From Paenibacillus sinopodophylli (lineage in GTDB: Bacteria > Bacillota > Bacilli > Paenibacillales > Paenibacillaceae): a stretch of 64,000 nt of DNA. Each line of letters starts with the position of its first letter. Positions within the stretch are counted from its first letter, which is position 1. A model generated the notes under the pieces. It did no database searches, was not told the origin of the DNA, and saw nothing but the letters and a program-made list of their open reading frames with translations. Below, one piece after another: positions 35,139 to 44,775 of the stretch. A program made the position numbers and the translations under genes. The stretch is from positions 86,553 to 150,552 of the forward strand of contig NZ_VDBO01000011.1 in the NCBI RefSeq assembly GCF_005930355.1, read 5' to 3'.

Positions 35139-38100
35139 ATGAGGAAAAAAGTAAGTTTAGTCCTTGCAATTACCATGTTTGTTACAATCTTATTTTCGAA
35201 TCCAATCACGACGAACGCCGCTACCCCCGAAGCGCCAGCAGGGTGGAGAAATTTATTAGATTACACGATATTCAGCAATGTCACGGATGGCTGGGCAGGA
35301 GACAGCGGATTCGGATTGGAAACGGAGAATAGCAAACTGCCGATCGATTCGACAGTTACTTACAACGGATTGCCTTCTTTGTTGTTAAACACGAAGACGC
35401 CTACTAGCCCGTCCTGGTTCAATGCATTGATCACGGTTGCCGGCTGGAAAGCATATAACTTCACGCCGTATCATCCGAATGGTTTTCTTGAGTTTAATAT
35501 TAAAGGTAATGCAGGCGGAGAGTCCTTCCTCCTTGGCTTTAAAGACCGAGTATTCGAGAGAGCTGCCGGCAATGAAATTACGACTACAGTAAACATTAAT
35601 AGCTATGCCAGCATTACGACAGGCTGGACGCATGTGAAAATACCTTTAAAAGATGTAATTAATGTCACGCAAGGCATTGACCCAGCGTCCATTGATTCAT
35701 TATCGATTAAAAACAATGGCTTCCAACCTTTGAAGGTCTGGCTCAATGATATTAAGGTTACCTCTCCTGATAAGGAGAAAGAATATGCGCCTATCAAGGT
35801 CAATCAAGTAGGGTATCCTGTAGACGGCAATAAGCAGGCACTCGTGACCGGGTTTGAGGATGTTCTCACTGTTGATGCGGGAACACCGTTTACCGTTGTT
35901 AACGCAACCACTAATACCACAGCATACACGGGTTCGCTTGTGCTTACCGATAATTATGAAGCCATAGATAGCGGAGAGCGAATTTTCACGGCTGACTTTA
36001 CGAATTTCACCGTACCCGGCAACTATTATGTGAAGGTGCAGGGTCTTCAGAATTCTCCTAAATTCACGATTGGCGATGCTAATGCGATATACGAACCCTT
36101 CCTAGTTGATGTCTCCAGATACTTCTATCACCAGAGGACAGGTATTAATATTACTAGTCCGTACACGCAAGATTATCAAAGAACGGATTTCACGCCAGAT
36201 ACAGCGGTTCCTTTGATGTCCAACCCTTCTATTAAGAAGGACGTTTCCAAAGGCTGGTATGATGCGGGCGATAAAGGCAAGTACGTAAATGCTGGCGCCA
36301 AAGCCTTGTCTGATCTCTTCTGGGCGTATGAAGTGATGCCAGAGAAATTTACGGATGGTCAATTTAATATTCCAGAGAGCGGAAACGGTATTCCTGATAT
36401 TCTGGACGAGTCACGTTGGGAACTGGAATGGATACTGAAAATGCAGGATGCGGCAAGCGGCGGCTTCTATGCTCGCGTGACCTTCCAAGACGATGACAAC
36501 TTAGTAGACAGACAAATTATTGATAAAGATACGGTAAGCTCACGGACAGCTATTAAAACGACTGCGGACACGGCTACTGCAGCAGGTGTACTCGCACATG
36601 CTTACGTAATTTATCAAACTATCGACCCGACTTTTGCGCAGCAATGTCTGAATGCGGCAATTGCGGCATGGGGTTATTTGGAGGCACATCCGGAAAATAT
36701 CCGCACGCCTAATACGGGCAGATGGCCATACGACGTTACGGATGATGCATCGAACCGTCTGTGGGCTGCAGGCTCCCTGTATCGATCCACAGGTGATGCC
36801 AAATACAACACATATTTCCTTGCAAACTACACGAATATGGCGGTATATTTCGAGGATACTCTTGATTTCGCCAGCGGTTGGGCGAACACCTGGCAAACAG
36901 GATTTTTCAGTTATATGAAAGCGGCTAATAAGAATGCTGCAGTCGTAAGTTGGTATACGACCAAATTCCAGCAATGGTTCAATGATAAAGTAACCAGAGT
37001 CAACGATAGCTCTTGGAATAGCATTGTAAAAGACGGTAACTACTATTGGGGAATTACTATGCAGTATGTGGATACACCAATGGAAATGATCATTGGTACC
37101 AATTTGCTCGGAACCTTCGAGAGCAAACGCGCGATTATCAATGAGGTTACCTATAGCCAGCTAGACTGGATTCTTGGACAGAACCCAGTAGGCGTATCTT
37201 TTGTATCAGGGTATGGCGATAACGCCGTACAGTATCCGTTTAGTATTTTGTACAGAACAGATAATTTACCTGGGGTACCTAAGGGCTTCCTGGTAGGAGG
37301 TCCGAATAGATACTCCAACGATGCAGCAGTAGGGAATCAGATATCAAGATTTGCGGCTAAAAACTATCATGATAATTTCCAAGAATGGACAACAAACGAG
37401 CATACCGTTTATTGGAATTCGGGACTGGTGTTTGTTGCCGCATACGCAACAGGATCCGTAAATAACTCGACGATTAGTCCAACGACCAGTGCCTTCGACA
37501 AGAAAACCGTAGCACAGACGAATATTCCGGTGACGCTGACGTTGAACGGCAACACGCTTACTGGTATTAAGAACGGCACGGCGTCGCTAATTGCGGGCAC
37601 GGACTATACAGTTGCAGGTAACACGGTCACACTTCAAAAAACCTATCTCGCTCAGCAGCCGATTGGAACGACGAATTTAACTTTCCTGTTTAGCGCGGGT
37701 TCCTCTGCTGCGCTATCCATCGCAGTGAATGATTCGTCAATTGCCAACTCGACGATTAGTCCGACGACTGCTTCCTTTGATAAGAAAACGGCAGCTCAGG
37801 CGAACATTCCGGTGACCTTGACGCTGAACGGAAATACGTTGACCAACATTAAGAATGGCACAGCTACTCTAGTTGCCGGAACGGACTACACGGTATCGGG
37901 CACGACGGTGACGATCCAGAAAGCCTATTTGGCTGCACAATCGGTGGGAACAACGACGCTGACATTCAGCTTCAGCGCAGGAGCAAGTAAAGCTCTTGCA
38001 ATTTCAGTCGTAGATACCACTGCTAGCGGAAGCGGGTTAATCAAGGTGCAGCAGTACAATTCCACCGTTGCAGCTTCGACAAATACGCTAAATCCGAAGC

Positions 38101-38486
38101 TCAAGCTGATCAACACGGGTACTTCCTCCATTAATTTGTCCGACGTGAAGCTGCGTTATTATTACACAATTGATGGGGAGAAAGCTCAAAGTTTCTTCTG
38201 CGATTGGTCTACTATTGGTAATAGCAATGTAACGGGCACCTTTGTCAAGCTGGCAACTCCCGTGACTGGAGCTGACCATTATCTAGAGGTCGGCTTTACG
38301 AGCGGAGCAGGAAATTTGGCTGCGGGAGCTAGTATTGAGATTCAGATACGTGTGTCCAAGACAGATTGGACGAATTACACGCAGACGGGTGATTACTCTT
38401 TCGATTCGACTCATACGGCTTATGCGGATTGGAGTAAAACGACTGGCTATATCTCAGGTGCTCTCCAGTGGGGAATTGAGCCCTGA
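35139..38486 (+). CDS. Secreted GH9 glucanase with CBM, two X2 modules and CBM3
   Basis: Secreted endoglucanase or xyloglucanase of 1115 residues. Domain order: signal peptide 1-29 (cleavage after TNA); beta-sandwich carbohydrate-binding module ~30-212; CelD-type Ig-like domain ~216-310 (VNQVGYPVDGNKQALV); GH9 (alpha/alpha)6 catalytic domain ~318-770; two CBM_X2 modules ~775-865 and ~870-957 (TISPTTSAFDKKT and TISPTTASFDKKT); C-terminal cellulose-binding CBM3 ~965-1115. Catalytic residues: Asp pair in WYDAGDKGKY (D375, D378) and general acid Glu754 in NEHTVYWN. A perfect AAGGAGGAG site precedes the ATG. It is a separate transcript behind a cre-like site; the upstream YesN regulator may control it. 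Confidence 0.93.
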   Translation: MRKKVSLVLAITMFVTILFSNPITTNAATPEAPAGWRNLLDYTIFSNVTDGWAGDSGFGLETENSKLPIDSTVTYNGLPSLLLNTKTPTSPSWFNALITVAGWKAYNFTPYHPNGFLEFNIKGNAGGESFLLGFKDRVFERAAGNEITTTVNINSYASITTGWTHVKIPLKDVINVTQGIDPASIDSLSIKNNGFQPLKVWLNDIKVTSPDKEKEYAPIKVNQVGYPVDGNKQALVTGFEDVLTVDAGTPFTVVNATTNTTAYTGSLVLTDNYEAIDSGERIFTADFTNFTVPGNYYVKVQGLQNSPKFTIGDANAIYEPFLVDVSRYFYHQRTGINITSPYTQDYQRTDFTPDTAVPLMSNPSIKKDVSKGWYDAGDKGKYVNAGAKALSDLFWAYEVMPEKFTDGQFNIPESGNGIPDILDESRWELEWILKMQDAASGGFYARVTFQDDDNLVDRQIIDKDTVSSRTAIKTTADTATAAGVLAHAYVIYQTIDPTFAQQCLNAAIAAWGYLEAHPENIRTPNTGRWPYDVTDDASNRLWAAGSLYRSTGDAKYNTYFLANYTNMAVYFEDTLDFASGWANTWQTGFFSYMKAANKNAAVVSWYTTKFQQWFNDKVTRVNDSSWNSIVKDGNYYWGITMQYVDTPMEMIIGTNLLGTFESKRAIINEVTYSQLDWILGQNPVGVSFVSGYGDNAVQYPFSILYRTDNLPGVPKGFLVGGPNRYSNDAAVGNQISRFAAKNYHDNFQEWTTNEHTVYWNSGLVFVAAYATGSVNNSTISPTTSAFDKKTVAQTNIPVTLTLNGNTLTGIKNGTASLIAGTDYTVAGNTVTLQKTYLAQQPIGTTNLTFLFSAGSSAALSIAVNDSSIANSTISPTTASFDKKTAAQANIPVTLTLNGNTLTNIKNGTATLVAGTDYTVSGTTVTIQKAYLAAQSVGTTTLTFSFSAGASKALAISVVDTTASGSGLIKVQQYNSTVAASTNTLNPKLKLINTGTSSINLSDVKLRYYYTIDGEKAQSFFCDWSTIGNSNVTGTFVKLATPVTGADHYLEVGFTSGAGNLAAGASIEIQIRVSKTDWTNYTQTGDYSFDSTHTAYADWSKTTGYISGALQWGIEP

Positions 38487-38557
38487 ACGAAGTAGGACAG
38501 AACTCATGATGGGAAGTATATTAAGAATAAACGAATGAATAGAATAGGAATTAGATT

Positions 38558-38595
38558 GGGGTCGTTCTGAAGCTTGATTTCAGGACGGCCCTTTT
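38558..38595 (+). terminator. Terminator after the GH9 cellulase
   Basis: GGGGTCGTTCTGAA pairs with TTTCAGGACGGCCC (one G-T pair), then TTTTAT. Confidence 0.88.
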
Positions 38596-38633
38596 ATATG
38601 GTGCGACATAAGTGGAGCATGTACGAAAAGAAA

Positions 38634-38669
38634 AACAGGCCTTACCCGATTATTCAGGGTAGGCCTGTT
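38634..38669 (-). terminator. Terminator of the SLH protein (minus strand)
   Basis: AACAGGCCTTACCC pairs with GGGTAGGCCTGTT; the A-run on the left gives a U-run on the - strand transcript. Confidence 0.88.
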
Positions 38670-38698
38670 CGTTTAGAATAGATAATATTTTATGTTGC

Positions 38699-40111
38699 TT
38701 AAGGAATAGGTATAATGATAGGTCCACACATTATTGGATTAATTATGCATGGATTTGGCATTGGCGGTATTACTATAACGACTGATTCAGTAGACTGGAA
38801 TGTATATCCGACTACTTTACCTTCGCTATCAACAGCCGCGATTGCGACGTTATTTGGATGTTCATAATAAGTGCCAGATACGCCTGGTTCACCACCGAAT
38901 ATTGCACCGACAGGAGGCGTTCCAGCAATTAAATCAGCACCGGATTTAACTTCCCAGGAAACCGCATCAGGAAGCCCAACGATTGGAAATAACTTGAGGC
39001 TCAAGACGCCGCCTGGTGAAGTATCGTGTTTCGTAAAATTGAAAGAGGGTGTTGTTATGGTTTCAGGTGCTTCTAAGAAGATATTGCTGAATTTCACTAC
39101 AGTTCCAGTGCTGTCCACTTCGTATAAGCCAATGTAATGCATAAGCGTAATATCCGAAATGTCTGTGCCTGCCGTGTAATTGTTCAAATCGTCTATTGTA
39201 GATACGTTTGTACCGGCAATCGGTTCAGAGATTGGGGTAGCGCTTCTTGCAATTCTCAAGCTGTGATCCTGATTATGCTCGTAATCAATAGCTACTGAAC
39301 TCAAGGTGCTGCCAACTTTAAGCGTATAATCAATCGCTGACACTTCAGGAGCCGCTGTAGGTGACACTGTAGGTGACGGTGTCGCTGTAGGTGCTTGTGT
39401 AGGTGCCTGTGTCGGCACAGGTGTAGGTACTGGCGTAGCCGTTGGAGTCGGCGATGGCTGAAGTTCCACGAATTTTTCTTTGGCTTCATACGCGCCAGTG
39501 ACCAATAGGTCTCTTGTTGCTTTAGTAGAGCCACCGAATGTTCCATCTGCATTGTTATTCAGAATCTTAAGCTGTAAGGCAAGTTCAACATAGCCTTTTG
39601 CCCAGTCAGATACCGTATTATCATTAACGCCAGGCTTTGATTCCGCTTCGTCGCGTTTGCCAAGTCCGCGAACGAGGAAAGTGGCTAATTGCTCTTTGCT
39701 CACCTTGCCGGCTGGATTAAAGGCACTTTCGCTAACGCCATCTGTAATGCCGGATTTTTTAAGAGCTTCGATATAAGGCAAGGCATAACCGTTAGCAGGA
39801 TCGTCTGATTTCACATCTGTGAAGCTAGACTGCTTCAAGTTTGAATCAACATCTAACTCATAGATTAACGCGGCTACTTTTGCGAATTGTGCGCGATTCA
39901 TTTCTTCCTTCAAGCCAAATTTTCCTTCGGCGACACCATCAAAGATTCCAGCACTAATCAATGCATCGAACTTAGCTTTGGTGGCTGCGTCCAAGTCCTT
40001 TAAATCATTGAAGTCGGCGGATGTTTTAGCTAGTGCAGGAACTGGTGTGAATGCAAGCGCAGAAGAGCTAAGCAAAGCTGCGAGACTAATGGTGATCCAT
40101 TTCTTCTTCAT
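38699..40111 (-). CDS. SLH-domain cell-surface protein with Pro/Thr linker
   Basis: Signal peptide (KKKWITISLAALLSSSALA), then three S-layer-homology units over residues ~30-205 (ALISAGIFDGVAEGKFGL / RAQFAKVAALIY; ALKKSGITDGVSESAFNP / KEQLATFLVRGL; LALQLKILNNNADGTFGG) that bind pyruvylated wall polymer. A PTPTATPVPTPVP-type linker of ~45 residues leads to a ~200-residue C-terminal domain of unknown fold (last residues CIINPIMCGPIIIPIP). ATG 40111, six to seven bases after TAGGAG, is preferred over the frame start at 40129. It is convergent with the cellulase. A TTTGTCGAA (0A-box-like) element lies ~160 bp upstream. Role: anchored surface protein of unknown ligand. Confidence 0.87.
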   Translation of the reverse strand: MKKKWITISLAALLSSSALAFTPVPALAKTSADFNDLKDLDAATKAKFDALISAGIFDGVAEGKFGLKEEMNRAQFAKVAALIYELDVDSNLKQSSFTDVKSDDPANGYALPYIEALKKSGITDGVSESAFNPAGKVSKEQLATFLVRGLGKRDEAESKPGVNDNTVSDWAKGYVELALQLKILNNNADGTFGGSTKATRDLLVTGAYEAKEKFVELQPSPTPTATPVPTPVPTQAPTQAPTATPSPTVSPTAAPEVSAIDYTLKVGSTLSSVAIDYEHNQDHSLRIARSATPISEPIAGTNVSTIDDLNNYTAGTDISDITLMHYIGLYEVDSTGTVVKFSNIFLEAPETITTPSFNFTKHDTSPGGVLSLKLFPIVGLPDAVSWEVKSGADLIAGTPPVGAIFGGEPGVSGTYYEHPNNVAIAAVDSEGKVVGYTFQSTESVVIVIPPMPNPCIINPIMCGPIIIPIP

Positions 40112-40269
40112 AATCAAACTCCTATTCATATGTAATAGTTATCAAACGTAGCTCTATTCTATCAAAAGGACAATAAACAAGAATTTAAGGAATTTGAGGA
40201 AAAATAGCGCTAAAAGGGCTGATAGATATGGGTTTTAAAAGACAAATCTATTAAAGTTCCATAATTTTC

Positions 40270-40280
40270 AATTTGTCGAA
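40270..40280 (-). promoter_or_regulatory. Spo0A-box-like element upstream of the SLH gene
   Basis: AATTTGTCGAA contains TGTCGAA, the 0A box, in the 215-bp spacer between the SARP-like gene and the SLH gene. A related AGATTTGTC lies on the opposite strand at 40241-40250. Position fits transition-state control of the surface protein. Confidence 0.4.
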
Positions 40281-40326
40281 AGAAGTAGATATTTTGACTA
40301 TATTGATGTCGAATCATATAAAAGTG

Positions 40327-41055
40327 CTAAATCATGATATGCAGCATCCGTTTAATCTCATCCCCGGGTTTCTCGTGGTATTCACGCCGTAACATCCGCT
40401 TAAGCGCATCATATTGTTTGAGCGCAGCGAGGCGGTCATAGCCGTTCAGATGTGCTTGTATGAGCAAGACATGCAGCGCTTCATTCCAAGGGATGAATTT
40501 GAGTGCTTTTTTGAGAAGTTTAACGGAGGCAGAGTAGTTCGCTTCTCTTACATAATAGTGATTCATCCCAATGACAAGCTCTAGGTACTTGTTCTCGAAT
40601 AAAGCTCGGCGCTGTTCGGTCCAGCTGTAATCCTTGCTCATAAAGTATCCGCCGACATAGAGCTTGGCCATATTCTCACAGCCGGCAATATTGCTGGAAT
40701 CAATGGTCTTGCAGGAATGCAGCCAGTCTTCAAAGGAAAGCGAGTCGATATCAAAGGCTTCCGCCCGAATATAATACTTCCCCTTGTTATGCTGCAGTAT
40801 ATCAGCTAATCCAATATGCAATAAGCTGTTGCGGAGATAATGTGTCGTTGTGTTGAAATAAGCGGATGTTTTTGCAGCATCATTGCCCCACAAAGCGTCC
40901 ATAATTCGCGAGCGGTCTACAGCCTCTCCGCGGTGATGGACGAGATAGGCCATTAGCTCTTCGGCTTTGGAGGTACGCCACTTCACGGGCTCCCCGCTTG
41001 GGGCAAGCAATACAAAATGCCCGAAGCATCGAATCTTAGCTTGATTAACTAGCAT
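40327..41055 (-). CDS. SARP-like regulator (winged helix + bacterial transcriptional activator domain)
   Basis: Residues ~5-98 form an OmpR-like winged helix (KAEELMAYLVHHRGEAVDRS, IMDALWG, TTTHYLRNSLLHIG). Residues ~105-242 form the helical, TPR-like bacterial transcriptional activator domain (FEDWLHSC, EQRRALFENKYLELVIGMNHYY, AALKQYDALKRMLRREY ending KPGDEIKRML). This is the architecture of AfsR/SARP activators, but without a receiver or NTPase domain. AGGAGG precedes ATG 41055. It is upstream of the SLH gene on the same strand and downstream of the iron-surface-protein terminator. Such short forms occur in Bacillota as stand-alone regulators; the target is unknown but could be the SLH gene. 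Confidence 0.85.
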   Translation of the reverse strand: MLVNQAKIRCFGHFVLLAPSGEPVKWRTSKAEELMAYLVHHRGEAVDRSRIMDALWGNDAAKTSAYFNTTTHYLRNSLLHIGLADILQHNKGKYYIRAEAFDIDSLSFEDWLHSCKTIDSSNIAGCENMAKLYVGGYFMSKDYSWTEQRRALFENKYLELVIGMNHYYVREANYSASVKLLKKALKFIPWNEALHVLLIQAHLNGYDRLAALKQYDALKRMLRREYHEKPGDEIKRMLHIMI

Positions 41056-41194
41056 TTGCGGGGCCTCCTAGCGCACATTTCTGCTCAAAATATTCACCAT
41101 AAGTGTAGCATCGTACAAGCATATCTCCAAGCAAAAAAACGCTTTCTTTCGACATGGACCGCGTCAATTTCGTATAGTGGTCGACTATATAAAA

Positions 41195-41230
41195 AAGGAA
41201 GAGATCGTTAGAGCTCGATCTCTTCCTTTT
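41195..41230 (-). terminator. Terminator of the five-repeat SLH protein
   Basis: AAGGAAGAGATCG pairs with CGATCTCTTCCTT; A-run on its left forms the U-tail for - strand transcripts. Confidence 0.9.
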
Positions 41231-41278
41231 AATCCATTATTTCAGATGAATACCTATGGAAATCGTGTAGCTTAACAC

Positions 41279-44200
41279 TTATTCCTCAGTTGGAGCTGCA
41301 TAATCAATTGCACGAAGAATGAGTGTAAGTGCTTCTGCTCTTGATGCTTCAAGGTTAGGTCCGAACTCTGTTTCGGTTTTCCCCTTAATCAAACCATGCT
41401 TCAAAGCTGTAGCTACGTATGCTTTCGCAAATTGCGGAATGTTTTGTGAATCATCAAACGTTAAAGAGTCAGCAGGTTCTAATTCAAGTCCAAGTGCACG
41501 AACAATCATGACAACCATTTCAGAACGTGAAATATTGGAAGCAGCTCTGAAAGTGTTATCCTCATATCCACTAATAATGCCTGCTGCAACAACTTGCTGA
41601 ATCAAGGATTGTGCCCATGCAGGAATATTATTATTATCTGAGAATGTAACCGTTTCTGTTGCGCTATCAAGCTTAAAGGCACGAGCAATAAGTGTAGTAA
41701 ATTCAGCACGATTAATAGTAGCATTCGGTTTAAACGTACCATCTGTATAACCATTTGTAATGCCAAGAGCTACAGCGCGTTCGATTTCCGTTGCTGCCCA
41801 GTGTGTTTGAACATCATTAAACTTAGGACCTTCTGTGACCGGACTCGGTGTTGGAGTCGGGCTAACAGTAGGACTCGGGCTCGGACTTACAGTTGGGCTC
41901 GGAGTGGAAATTGGATTCGGGTTACTAGTAGGGCTCGGGCTAACAGTCGGTTCATTCGCAACTGCTGTTGTTAGCGCCGACAACTGTGCTTGAAGCTCAG
42001 CTTCACGTGATAGCAGATGATCTACTTCACTTGCAGCTGTAATGGCTTCAGTTAATGCATTGCTCTTGTTTGTTATCGCGTTTGCTTCTACTAGTTTAGC
42101 CTTCAATGCAGCTCTAGTTTCCGCTGTAGCATCTTGGTTAATTACGATGTAAGTAGGGTGATCACCTTGACGTCCGCCTGCAGTATAAGTAATTCTTCCA
42201 ACTAGTGGTTCAGTGAAGCTGTTAATCGGGTAGTCAAAAACATTAGCTGTTATAACATTCTCATCATTGTAAACAGAAGATACTACCGTCGGAGTTACGC
42301 CATCAAGCTCAAGCTTCAAATTAATGGATGATTGCAACACGCTTACGCGTAAATATTTCTGACCATTGAATTCATACGTTTTTGCATCGTAGTAGTTGTT
42401 TCCAACAGTGCTATCAAAAGATACATTTTTGTCTGAGAGTTTTACATAGTTCAATGTAGCAGCTGCTAATTCCACGGAATCTTTTCCAATGGCTGTCGTT
42501 AATGCAGCTAGCTGTGCTTGTAGCTCGGCTTCACGTGACAGCAAGTGATCTACTTCATTTGCAGCTGTAATAGCTTCAGCTAATGCATTGCTTTTGTTTG
42601 TTATTGCAATGGCTTCTGCTAGCTTAACCTTCAATGCAGCTCTCGTCTCAGCTGTAGCATCGTGATTAATCAAAATGTAAGTAGGATGGTTACCTTGGAA
42701 GCCGCCAGCACTGTAAGTAATTCTACCGACTATTGGAGCTGTAAAGCTCTCGACTGGATAGTCAAAAACTTTTGCAACAGCGACGTTGTCGTCATTGTAA
42801 ATCGTATTTACTTCTGTCGATGTTACACCGTCAATGACAAGCTTCAAGTTAATCGCTGATTCCAATACGCTTACGCGTAGATACTTCTGCCCGTTAAGCT
42901 CGAAGGTTTTTGCATCGTAATAATTGTTGCCAACAGTACCATCATACGATACTTTTTTATCTGTGTATTTTACATAGTTCAATGTAGCATTAATTAGTTC
43001 CACTGATTCTTTTCCAATGGCTGTAGTTAGTGCTGTGAGCTGTGCCTGAAGCTCAGCTTCACGTGATAGCAAGTGATCTATGGCATTTGCAGCTGTAATA
43101 GCCTGAGATAGTGCAATACTTTTGTTTTCAAGGGCATTTGCTTCTACGAGCTTAGCCTTTAATGCTGCTCTTGTATTAGCTGTAGCATCTTGATTGATGA
43201 TGATATAAGTAGGGTGGTTACCTTGGAAGCCGCCAGCACTGTAAGTAATTCTACCGACGATTGGAGCAGTAAAGCTTTCAATTGGATAGTCGAATATTTT
43301 TGCAATAGCAATGTTGTCGTCATTATAAATCGTGTTTACCTCTGTAGCAGTTACACCATCAATGACAAGCTTCAAGTTAATCGCTGATTCCAACACGCTT
43401 ACGCGCAAATACTTCTGACCGTTCAGTTCAAAGGTTTTCGCATCGTAATAGTTGCTTCCAACGGTACCATCATAAGATACATTTTTGTCTGAGTATTTTA
43501 CATAGTTCAATGTCGCAGCGGTTAGTTCCACGGATTCCTTTGCAATGGCTGTAGTTAGCGCAGTTAGCTGTGCTTGAAGCTCAGCTTCACGAGATAGTAA
43601 ATGATCAACGCCACTTGCTACTAAAATCGCTTGAGTTAATGCAGTACTTTTGTTTTCGGTCGCATTCGCTTCTACGAGCTTAGCCTTCAATGCAGCTCTC
43701 GTATCAGCTGTAGCATCTTGATTGATTATGATATACGTAGGGTGGTTTCCTTGGAAGCCGCCAGCACTGTAAGTAATTCTACCGGCTAATGGAGTGGTAA
43801 AGCTCTCGATTGGATAGTCGAACACTTTTGCAGTTACGACGTTGTCATCGTTGTAAACAGAGGACACTACTGTCGGAGTTACTCCATCAATGACAAGCTT
43901 TAAATTGATTGCTGATTCCAATACGCTTACACGTAAATATTTCTGTCCATCCAATGCATAGGTTTTCGCATCGTAATAGTTGCTGCCAACTGTACCATCA
44001 TACGACACATTTTTGTCTGAGTATTTTACATAGTTCAATGTCGCGGCGGTTAGTTCCACGGATTCCTTTGCAATGGCTGTAGTTAGCGCAGTTAGCTGTG
44101 CTTGAAGCTCAGCTTCACGTGAGAGCAAGTGATCAACGCTATTTGCTACTGCAATGGCTTGAGTTAAAGCATTGCTTTTGTTTGTAATCGCATTGGCTTC

Positions 44201-44701
44201 TAAGAGCTTAGCCTTTAATGCGGCTCTCGTATTAGCTGTAGCATCTTGATTAATTACGATATACGTAGGGTGGTTACCTTGGAAGCCGCCAGCACTGTAA
44301 GTAATTCTACCGGCTAATGGAGCAGTAAAGCTCTCGATTGGATAGTCAAACACTTTTGCAGTTACGACGTCGTCATCATTGTAAACAGATGACACTACTG
44401 TCGGAGTCACACCGTCAATTTCAAGCTTTAAATTAATTGCTGATTCTAATACACTTACGCGAAGATACTTCTGTCCACTAAGCTCATAGGTTTTCGCATC
44501 GTAATAGTTGCTGCCAACGGTGCCGTCATACGATACATTTTTGTCAGCGTATTTCACGTAGTTTAAAGTCGCAGGAGTGAGCTCCAATTGCGCTGCATTC
44601 ACAGTCGCTGAAAAACCTGAAAGCAAAGAAACGAATAATGAAATTAAAATGGCGATGGATATCTTCTGCTTTACATTTGTTCCCAATACACTACCCAACA
44701 T
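41279..44701 (-). CDS. Five-repeat NEAT-like, SLH-anchored surface protein (iron-regulated)
   Basis: 1140 residues: signal peptide ~1-36; five tandem 176-residue repeats (~40-919); a SPSPTVSPTP-type linker; three SLH units (~965-1135: AVALGITNGYTDGTFKP, VVAAGIISGYEDNTFRA, ALKHGLIKGKTETEFGP). Each repeat has a ~105-residue beta domain (NYVKY ... NGQKYLRVSVLESAINLKL ... GRITYSAGGFQGNHPTYI) and a ~70-residue helical spacer (LLSREAELQAQLTALTTAI). The beta domain resembles NEAT haem-binding domains, though the usual YxxxY haem ligand pair is not evident. A near-consensus Fur box lies ~60 bp upstream, so a role in haem or iron capture at the wall is likely. AAGGAGAG precedes the ATG. Confidence 0.8.
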   Translation of the reverse strand: MLGSVLGTNVKQKISIAILISLFVSLLSGFSATVNAAQLELTPATLNYVKYADKNVSYDGTVGSNYYDAKTYELSGQKYLRVSVLESAINLKLEIDGVTPTVVSSVYNDDDVVTAKVFDYPIESFTAPLAGRITYSAGGFQGNHPTYIVINQDATANTRAALKAKLLEANAITNKSNALTQAIAVANSVDHLLSREAELQAQLTALTTAIAKESVELTAATLNYVKYSDKNVSYDGTVGSNYYDAKTYALDGQKYLRVSVLESAINLKLVIDGVTPTVVSSVYNDDNVVTAKVFDYPIESFTTPLAGRITYSAGGFQGNHPTYIIINQDATADTRAALKAKLVEANATENKSTALTQAILVASGVDHLLSREAELQAQLTALTTAIAKESVELTAATLNYVKYSDKNVSYDGTVGSNYYDAKTFELNGQKYLRVSVLESAINLKLVIDGVTATEVNTIYNDDNIAIAKIFDYPIESFTAPIVGRITYSAGGFQGNHPTYIIINQDATANTRAALKAKLVEANALENKSIALSQAITAANAIDHLLSREAELQAQLTALTTAIGKESVELINATLNYVKYTDKKVSYDGTVGNNYYDAKTFELNGQKYLRVSVLESAINLKLVIDGVTSTEVNTIYNDDNVAVAKVFDYPVESFTAPIVGRITYSAGGFQGNHPTYILINHDATAETRAALKVKLAEAIAITNKSNALAEAITAANEVDHLLSREAELQAQLAALTTAIGKDSVELAAATLNYVKLSDKNVSFDSTVGNNYYDAKTYEFNGQKYLRVSVLQSSINLKLELDGVTPTVVSSVYNDENVITANVFDYPINSFTEPLVGRITYTAGGRQGDHPTYIVINQDATAETRAALKAKLVEANAITNKSNALTEAITAASEVDHLLSREAELQAQLSALTTAVANEPTVSPSPTSNPNPISTPSPTVSPSPSPTVSPTPTPSPVTEGPKFNDVQTHWAATEIERAVALGITNGYTDGTFKPNATINRAEFTTLIARAFKLDSATETVTFSDNNNIPAWAQSLIQQVVAAGIISGYEDNTFRAASNISRSEMVVMIVRALGLELEPADSLTFDDSQNIPQFAKAYVATALKHGLIKGKTETEFGPNLEASRAEALTLILRAIDYAAPTEE
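41944..44584 (-). repeat. Five tandem 528-bp coding repeats
   Basis: The repeats keep an exact 176-codon period, visible as recurring segments 528 bp apart (for example the stretches at 42662 and 43190). Units differ by scattered substitutions, the C-terminal one (41944-42470) most. Confidence 0.9.
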
Positions 44702-44760
44702 GTTGTTAATCTCTCCTTATGTAAAATGAATAAATACAGGGTGACAATTCAAAGTACTAA

Positions 44761-44775
44761 TGATTATCATTATCA
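44761..44775 (-). promoter_or_regulatory. Fur box upstream of the NEAT-like protein
   Basis: TGATTATCATTATCA matches the Bacillus Fur 7-1-7 consensus TGATAATNATTATCA at 13 of the 14 specified positions. It is 60 bp upstream of the ATG, so transcription should be induced by iron limitation. Confidence 0.82.

Noticed and set aside
41944..44584. Regular repeats considered as a CRISPR or satellite array
   Set aside because: The 528-bp period is an exact multiple of three and keeps one protein frame with conserved domains; no short direct-repeat/spacer structure.
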